Assembly (NCBI GenBank): GCA_964536975.1
Contig: CAZHYS010000001.1
Span: 1 to 64,000, forward strand
Length of the DNA: 64,000 bases
From: JAKQDP01 sp964536975
Lineage (GTDB): Bacteria; Patescibacteriota; Patescibacteriia; 2-01-FULL-39-33
Direction of reading: 5' to 3'
Under the pieces are notes generated by a model. That model had not been told where the DNA came from and did not search any database. It was given only the letters and a program-made list of their open reading frames with translations. Numbering within the stretch: position 1 is the stretch's first letter; each line of letters begins with the position of its first letter. Made by a program: the position numbers and the translations under genes. This document shows, piece after piece, positions 59,532 through 64,000 of the stretch.

Positions 59532-60542
59532 ATGCCCAAAGAAGTGATTTTTGACAAGAAAAATATCTTAGTGGCTGGCGGCGCGGGATTCATCGGCTCT
59601 CACCTTTGTGATGAATTGGTCAATGGAAACAAGGTAATCTGCTTGGACAATTTATTGACTGGCGATGACGCTAATATCGCCCATTTGCTTCAAAATCCCG
59701 ATTTCAAATTCATCAACCACGATATTACGGTGTCAATTGACCTAGCCAAGCAGCCCGAGCTCCGCGACTTTAAAGTGGAATTTCAAGGATTGCAGGAGAT
59801 TTACTTTTTGGCATCGCCGGCTTCTCCGCGAGACTATGAGCGTTATCCGATAGAGACAATGGCCGCCAATTCTCTCGGCTTGAAAAATGCTTTGGATATG
59901 GCGGTAAAATACAAAGCGCAGTTTTTGTATGTTTCCGGCCCGGCGGTTTATGGAGCGCCAGAAAGCAAAAAGCCGATCCGGGAAGATTATGTCGGCCGAG
60001 TTGACCAATTATCCGCTCGCGCTTGCTACGCCGAAGCGCAGAGATTTGGCGAAACGCTGGTCAATAACTATCGCCTCAAAGAGAACATTGACGCCAAAAT
60101 AGTCAGGGTGTCCAATTGTTATGGTCCGCGAATGCGTTTGGATGACGGCCGGCTTATTCCTGACATTGTCCGGCTGGCGGTCAAGGGTGAGCCAATAAAT
60201 TTGGCCGGTCGAGCCAAGGATAAAGGCGCTTATTTTTTCATTTCTGATCTTATTAGGGCGCTAATCAAGGCGATGGAAGTCCCCGAATGGGGGCCGTTTA
60301 ATTTGGCTTCAGAGTGGGAAATGACAATGAAGGAAGTCGCGGAAAAAATCATTAAGACAGCCGGATCCGTTTCGGTCATAAGTTATCAAGAGTCAGGCGA
60401 TACGTCTGTTCAGCCGATGCTGGATATTTCCACCGCCAAAGAAAAACTCGGCTGGTTTCCGGTAGTCTTGTTTGACGAGGGAATAAAGGCGACAGTGGAT
60501 TATTTGAGCGCTCAAAAAGATATTTTGCGGCCGAAAGAATAA
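59532..60542 (+). CDS. UXS-like NAD-dependent sugar epimerase/decarboxylase homologue, altered active site
   Basis: This 336-residue extended SDR protein closely resembles UDP-glucuronate decarboxylase: VAGGAGFIGSHLCDEL, LASPASPRDYERYPIETM and GPRMRLDDGRLIPDIV. The NAD loop is intact. Two catalytic positions are changed. The Thr of the usual STSEVYG is Gly in SGPAVYG, and the Lys of YxxxK is Gln in CYAEAQRFGE. Normal UXS activity is therefore unlikely. It could bind a nucleotide-sugar without redox chemistry, act as an allosteric partner, or catalyse a different step. It has its own promoter and ends at a hairpin terminator. Confidence 0.8.
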   Translation: MPKEVIFDKKNILVAGGAGFIGSHLCDELVNGNKVICLDNLLTGDDANIAHLLQNPDFKFINHDITVSIDLAKQPELRDFKVEFQGLQEIYFLASPASPRDYERYPIETMAANSLGLKNALDMAVKYKAQFLYVSGPAVYGAPESKKPIREDYVGRVDQLSARACYAEAQRFGETLVNNYRLKENIDAKIVRVSNCYGPRMRLDDGRLIPDIVRLAVKGEPINLAGRAKDKGAYFFISDLIRALIKAMEVPEWGPFNLASEWEMTMKEVAEKIIKTAGSVSVISYQESGDTSVQPMLDISTAKEKLGWFPVVLFDEGIKATVDYLSAQKDILRPKE

Positions 60543-60561
60543 TTTTTTAATTTTTTTACTT

Positions 60562-60596
60562 CCCAAAATGCCCCCGATCACCGGGGGCGTTTTGGG
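60562..60596 (+). terminator. hairpin terminator
   Basis: CCCAAAATGCCCCCG and CGGGGGCGTTTTGGG form a 15-bp stem with one G-U pair around ATCAC, 19 bases after the UXS-like stop. A T-rich stretch follows about 14 bases later. Confidence 0.6.
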
Positions 60597-60606
60597 ATTA
60601 GTTGGG

Positions 60607-60635
60607 TTGTTTTTTATCTTTAAAAATGTCATAAT
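60607..60635 (+). promoter_or_regulatory. promoter that may give a leaderless mRNA
   Basis: TTGTTT (60607-60612), 17 bases and CATAAT (60630-60635), preceded by TGT (an extended -10), place the transcription start near base 60642, the A of the ATG itself. Confidence 0.5.
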
Positions 60636-60641
60636 TCAGTT

Positions 60642-61301
60642 ATGAAAACACTGGTTATAATACCCGCCAAAGATGAAGCGGAAAAAATTTTTTCAGTCGT
60701 TGAAGGAGTTCATCAAAACGGTTTTGAAGTCTTGGTCGTGGATGACGGCTCTTGCGATAACACCGGTGAATTGGCCAAGTCTGCCGGAGCAAGAGTGGTC
60801 CGCCATCCCATCAATCGCGGCCAGGGCGCGGCAATAAAAACAGGAATTGATTATGCCTTGAAAATGGATTATGATGCGGCGGTTTTTTTTGATGCCGACG
60901 GCCAAATGACGGCAGCGGAGATAAGTAAAATCCTTATTCCTCTTGAAAAAGGCAGTCAGGTGGCGCTGGGATCGCGTTTTTTGGGCTTAGCCGAAAACAT
61001 TCCCTGGTCCAAGTGGCTGACTTTGCGTCTGGCTTTGATTTTTACCCGGCTCAACACCGGCCTCCGGCTTACTGATACCCACAATGGTTTTCAAGCTTGG
61101 TGCCGCGATGCGCTTTTAAAAATCAATTTGACTCAAGATCGCCAGGCCTATGCCTCGCAGCTACTTCAAGAAATTGCTCGCAATAAAATAGCTTATCAGG
61201 AAGTGCCAGTTACTATTGTTTACACCGATTATTCCAAGCGTAAAGGGCAGAGCATTTTCAATGCTTTCAATATTTTGTGGGATTTAATCATAAAAAAATA
61301 A
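60642..61301 (+). CDS. GT2 glycosyltransferase (DPM1-like)
   Basis: This 219-residue GT2 enzyme has VIIPAKDEAEKIFSVVEGV, VLVVDDGSCDNTGELA, NRGQGAAIKTGIDYA and the metal-binding FFDADGQMTAAE. It ends with VTIVYTDYSKRKGQ as in the polyprenyl-phosphate sugar synthases. It has no membrane helices, but the DUF2304 protein 4 bases downstream is the usual membrane partner of such GT2 enzymes. It likely makes a polyprenyl-phosphate sugar. Confidence 0.84.
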   Translation: MKTLVIIPAKDEAEKIFSVVEGVHQNGFEVLVVDDGSCDNTGELAKSAGARVVRHPINRGQGAAIKTGIDYALKMDYDAAVFFDADGQMTAAEISKILIPLEKGSQVALGSRFLGLAENIPWSKWLTLRLALIFTRLNTGLRLTDTHNGFQAWCRDALLKINLTQDRQAYASQLLQEIARNKIAYQEVPVTIVYTDYSKRKGQSIFNAFNILWDLIIKK

Positions 61302-61305
61302 TTTT

Positions 61306-61638
61306 ATGCTCATCCAGTTGATTTTGGTCGCGGCAATCATTCTTATTATTCTCCGGCTCATAATTCAGCTTAAGCGCCAAAGAATCTCTGGCGGAGAATT
61401 TGCCGGCTGGATTATCATCTGGCTGGCGGCAGCAGTAGTCATTTTGTTCCCGGATATAACCAGTTTTTTGGCGATAAAAGTCGGCGTTACCCGCGGCGTA
61501 GATTTGGTGATCTATGTTTCGGTGGTATTGGTATTTTATTTGCTATTTAAGCTGTTGATGCGGATTGAAAAAATAGAAAGGGATATTACCGAACTGTGCC
61601 GCCGGATCGCCTTGGGTGATAAAGAAAAAAAAGATTGA
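61306..61638 (+). CDS. DUF2304 membrane protein
   Basis: This 110-residue protein has three membrane helices (LILVAAIILIILRLIIQL, FAGWIIIWLAAAVVILF, VDLVIYVSVVLVFYLLF) and a charged C-terminal helix (RIEKIERDITELCRRIAL). This is the DUF2304 pattern, common beside DPM1-like GT2 genes. It may anchor the GT2 enzyme at the membrane. The start of the next gene lies 2 bases after its stop. Confidence 0.82.
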   Translation: MLIQLILVAAIILIILRLIIQLKRQRISGGEFAGWIIIWLAAAVVILFPDITSFLAIKVGVTRGVDLVIYVSVVLVFYLLFKLLMRIEKIERDITELCRRIALGDKEKKD

Positions 61639-61640
61639 CT

Positions 61641-62516
61641 ATGTGTCCTATTTGCTTGGGCCAATCAAAGCTTTATCTTGATTACCAAAAAATCAGCAAG
61701 GGTGATTATCGTCTCTGGCGATGTGAAAAATGCGGCTTGATTTATACCGAGCCGTTGCCGTCACCCGGCTTCCTGGCGGATTTTTATCAGACTTATGACA
61801 GTTTTGGCGCTCAAGACAATTATTATAGAGATTTAAAAAATTATGGTAAAACGCGAGCGGGTCGGGAATTGACCCAAGAATTTTCCCGATTAGCCAAGCA
61901 GTATGGCTTCCATCGCGACCGGAAAATTTTGGACTTGGGGAGTGGCGGCGGAATGTTTTTGGACATCGCTACCCGGGCAGGGTTTACGGCATTGGGAGTA
62001 GAAGTCAGCTATCCGGCCGCGGAATTCGCTATAAATAATTTTGGCGTGGACTGCATGGTTGGCGATGTCTCGTCGTTTGAAACAGCAGAAAAATTTGGCG
62101 CGGTGTTCATGTGGGATTTATTGGAGCATTTGCCGCGGCCAGATGAACTTTTGGTCAAAATCAGCGGCTGGCTCGATCGGGGCGGCTATCTGATTTTTGA
62201 AACGCCAAACAGTGAAGCATTGATAAATAAAATTATAATTTTGTTGTTAAAATTAGGCATTACTTGGCCGGCTGGCTGGATGTTCGGCTATCATCATTTG
62301 TTTTGGCATTCGCGGCAGTCGTTGGAATTGATGCTGACGCGTTGTCATTTTGAAATTTTGGAAGTAAGATTATCAAATACTTTGCCGGAACGGATCTTTC
62401 CTTGGAGCTTGAAATTTTTTCTTCCTCGCTTGGCTCTTATCGCCGTAAACGCGGCCGCCGCGGTAGTCGGCCGAAAAAATAAGATATTAATAATCGCCAG
62501 AAAAAGTGAAAACTAA
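61641..62516 (+). CDS. SAM-dependent methyltransferase with zinc-ribbon start
   Basis: This protein of about 291 residues begins with a four-cysteine zinc-ribbon-like part (CPICLGQSK ... WRCEKCGLIYTEPL, residues 2-34). The methyltransferase fold follows, with KILDLGSGGGMFLDIATRAG near residue 96, ALGVEVSYPAAEFA, and FMWDLLEHLPRPDELL with LDRGGYLIFETPN. This type is frequent in glycan loci and methylates sugars or acts on lipid-linked intermediates. TTG at 61635 is possible, but the ATG at 61641 is preferred. It overlaps the next gene by 11 bases. Confidence 0.82.
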   Translation: MCPICLGQSKLYLDYQKISKGDYRLWRCEKCGLIYTEPLPSPGFLADFYQTYDSFGAQDNYYRDLKNYGKTRAGRELTQEFSRLAKQYGFHRDRKILDLGSGGGMFLDIATRAGFTALGVEVSYPAAEFAINNFGVDCMVGDVSSFETAEKFGAVFMWDLLEHLPRPDELLVKISGWLDRGGYLIFETPNSEALINKIIILLLKLGITWPAGWMFGYHHLFWHSRQSLELMLTRCHFEILEVRLSNTLPERIFPWSLKFFLPRLALIAVNAAAAVVGRKNKILIIARKSEN

Positions 62517-63561
62517 TCCCAAAATTACTATTGTTATTGTCACCCACAATGCCAGGCACTATATCCAAGATTGTTTGGAGAGTGTCTGGCATCAGAATTA
62601 TCCGTCAGCTGCGGTCAGGGTAGTGGTGGTGGATAATGATTCATCTGATAGCACGGTCGGGTTTATCCGCGAGGTTTTTCCGTGGGTTAAAGTGATAGAA
62701 AATCGGACCAACCGCGGCTTTGCCGAGGCCAATAATCAGGGATATTTTTTGGCGTTGAAGAACGGCTCGGAGTATCTGGCTCTCCTCAATCAAGATACAA
62801 TCGTCTCCCGCGACTGGCTGAGGCGATTGGTTGACGCGATATCCTCGCGGCCAAAAATTGCCGGTGTTCAGCCGAAAATCCTGCTTCATCCCGAAACTAG
62901 CCTGATCAACAGCTTTGGCAATAGTTTGCATTTTTTAGGATTCGCTTATTGCAATAAATACCGCCAGCCGGACAAGGAACGGGAAACGGCGCCGTTTGAA
63001 GTGTCTTACCTTTCCGGCGCCGCTTGCCTTTTGAAAATGTCTACGCTCAGAGAAACCGGCCTATTTGATGAGCGGCTGTTTATGTATCATGAGGATGTTG
63101 ATCTTGGTTGGCGCCTGCGTCTTTATGGCCAGCGGCTGCTGGTTGATCCATTGGCAGTCGTTTATCACAAATATTCCTTTAGTAAAGCCAAGTACAAGTT
63201 CTATTACATGGAACGTAACCGGCTAGTTGTGACTTTGGAGATTTATCATTTGGCGACGCTGATTTTGTTTTTTCCGGCGTGGTTGGCGATGGAGGCGGGG
63301 ATTATCGCTTTGGCCGTTAAAAACGGTTGGTGGAGAGAAAAACTTAAAGGTTATCGCTGGGTAATATTTCATTGGCCGTCCATCCTGAGCCGGCGGCTGG
63401 ATTATCAATTCAAATTGCGCCGCGTCAAGGATCGGGAGATTTTGCGATTATTCACCGGCTCAATTAAGTTTCAGGAAGTCAGTTATTGGCCGTTGACTTT
63501 GGTTATTAATCCACTGATGGAGCTTTATTTCTGGCTGGCAAAAAAAATAATTTTTTGGTAA
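62506..63561 (+). CDS. GT2 glycosyltransferase (rhamnosyltransferase-like)
   Basis: This 351-residue protein has IVIVTHNARHYIQDCLESV, VVVDNDSSDSTVGFI, RTNRGFAEANNQGY, LLNQDTIVSRDWL (metal site) and LSGAACLLKMSTLRETGLFD then MYHEDVDLGWRLRLYG, typical of dTDP-rhamnosyl or related GT2 enzymes. A hydrophobic stretch near 245-270 may bind the membrane. The start is GTG at 62506. It ends at a bidirectional terminator (63601-63626). Confidence 0.86.
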   Translation: MKTNPKITIVIVTHNARHYIQDCLESVWHQNYPSAAVRVVVVDNDSSDSTVGFIREVFPWVKVIENRTNRGFAEANNQGYFLALKNGSEYLALLNQDTIVSRDWLRRLVDAISSRPKIAGVQPKILLHPETSLINSFGNSLHFLGFAYCNKYRQPDKERETAPFEVSYLSGAACLLKMSTLRETGLFDERLFMYHEDVDLGWRLRLYGQRLLVDPLAVVYHKYSFSKAKYKFYYMERNRLVVTLEIYHLATLILFFPAWLAMEAGIIALAVKNGWWREKLKGYRWVIFHWPSILSRRLDYQFKLRRVKDREILRLFTGSIKFQEVSYWPLTLVINPLMELYFWLAKKIIFW

Positions 63562-63600
63562 CTTGTCTTTCAGGTAGGCTTGGTTGTGGACTAAACAAAA

Positions 63601-63626
63601 AACAACCCCGAATATTCGGGGTTGTT
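63601..63626. terminator. bidirectional terminator between convergent genes
   Basis: AACAACCCCGA and TCGGGGTTGTT form an 11-bp stem around a 4-base loop, with A-rich sequence before and TTTGT after, so it can stop RNA from both sides. Confidence 0.8.
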
Positions 63627-63637
63627 TTGTATCATGA

Positions 63638-64000
63638 TTAATTTTCGTATCCGGTAAAATTTTCTTTTTTTATTCTTTCCGGCGGCACGCCGATTTCAAC
63701 CAAGGCGCCAACAGCGGCCTCAACCATGGCCGCCGGTCCGGCGATCATATAGCAATCAGATCGCGTGTTGGTCCGATTACTGATGAGATTGGCGCTGATT
63801 TTTCTTTTTTCTCCCGGCCAATTTTTTTCTTCGGTCATTGTAAAAACAATTTCTATGTTTGGGTTGTTTTTTGCTAACTCGGTCAATTCGTCAAAAAAGG
63901 CGGTTGATCCTCGGTTGCGGTTGGAATAAATCAAGACGATTCGGTGGCCGGTTTTTTCGGCCGCGACATATTTTATCATACTCATAAAAGGCGTGATGCC
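63638..64000 (-). CDS. flavin/NAD(P)-dependent reductase (FNR-like), C-terminal part
   Basis: The reading frame is open to the window edge, so only the last 121 codons are seen. At the edge it begins GITPFMSMIKYV, the NAD(P)-binding segment of ferredoxin-NADP reductase-like proteins. IVLIYSNRNRGSTAFFDELT, IVFTMTEE and YMIAGPAAMVEAAVGALVEI then follow, as in the NAD_binding_1 domain. It would pass electrons between NAD(P)H and a flavin. The last residues FTGYEN are also common in this family. The partner domain lies beyond the window. Confidence 0.8.
   Translation of the reverse strand, partial: GITPFMSMIKYVAAEKTGHRIVLIYSNRNRGSTAFFDELTELAKNNPNIEIVFTMTEEKNWPGEKRKISANLISNRTNTRSDCYMIAGPAAMVEAAVGALVEIGVPPERIKKENFTGYEN

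Overview
The window reads as a chromosomal segment of an uncultivated Patescibacteria (Candidate Phyla Radiation) bacterium, most likely from the Parcubacteria side. This is an inference from gene content, not from a marker gene. The clues are an ECF sigma factor coupled to a DUF5667-type membrane protein, a very large Ser/Thr/Gly-rich surface protein, many membrane glycosyltransferases fused to other domains, CotH/VTC/DUF4956 genes, few clear Shine-Dalgarno sites, and small dispersed GC-rich repeats. TGA is used as a normal stop, which argues against SR1/Gracilibacteria. No tRNA, rRNA, CRISPR array or transposase was seen.

Layout. 0-1.3 kb: a tyrosine recombinase and a convergent small helix-turn-helix protein. 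1.3-7.7 kb: a repeat-rich spacer with a 30-bp palindrome, then a promoter, an ECF sigma factor, its translationally coupled DUF5667 membrane protein, a candidate structured RNA leader and a 1252-residue surface protein. 7.7-17.7 kb: a mosaic of short units (TPR protein, GT39-like transferase, O-antigen ligase/polymerase, GT4, UDP-glucuronate epimerase, short UDP-sugar dehydrogenase, CYTH-like lipoprotein) separated by several families of small repeats. A minus-strand small RNA candidate with a perfect consensus promoter and its own terminator lies at 17.73-17.87 kb. 18.0-51.9 kb: 26 plus-strand genes, mostly overlapping or a few bases apart, with a single repeat-filled gap near 26.6 kb. 51.9-54.3 kb: a minus-strand pair (GT4 and the initiating polyprenyl-phosphate sugar phosphotransferase). 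54.4-57.2 kb: cysD and cysNC for PAPS synthesis. 57.4-64.0 kb: a subtilisin-like protease sharing a surface module with the 3.9-kb protein, GtrA, a UXS-like protein with altered catalytic residues, GT2/DUF2304/methyltransferase/GT2, and the end of a flavin reductase-like gene.

How it fits together. The window is mainly a Wzx/Wzy-type surface polysaccharide and glycoconjugate locus. The phosphotransferase (53.0-54.3 kb) would start chains on undecaprenyl phosphate. At least nine GT4 and four GT2 domains would extend them or make polyprenyl-phosphate sugars. A flippase (45.8 kb, fused to a FemAB/GNAT-like domain) would export them, and an O-antigen ligase/polymerase (10.8 kb) would polymerise or transfer them. 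Three GT39-like membrane enzymes could add sugars outside the membrane from a polyprenyl-phosphate donor made by the GT2 at 26.7 kb. Tailoring enzymes are unusually rich: one carbamoyltransferase, one sulfotransferase with a PAPS supply in the same window, two NodB deacetylases, four methyltransferases and four B12-binding-type radical SAM enzymes. The most distinctive features are the sulfation/carbamoylation set, the radical SAM series, the many two-enzyme fusions, the minus-strand small RNA, and a 79-bp hairpin insert whose two copies differ by compensatory stem changes.
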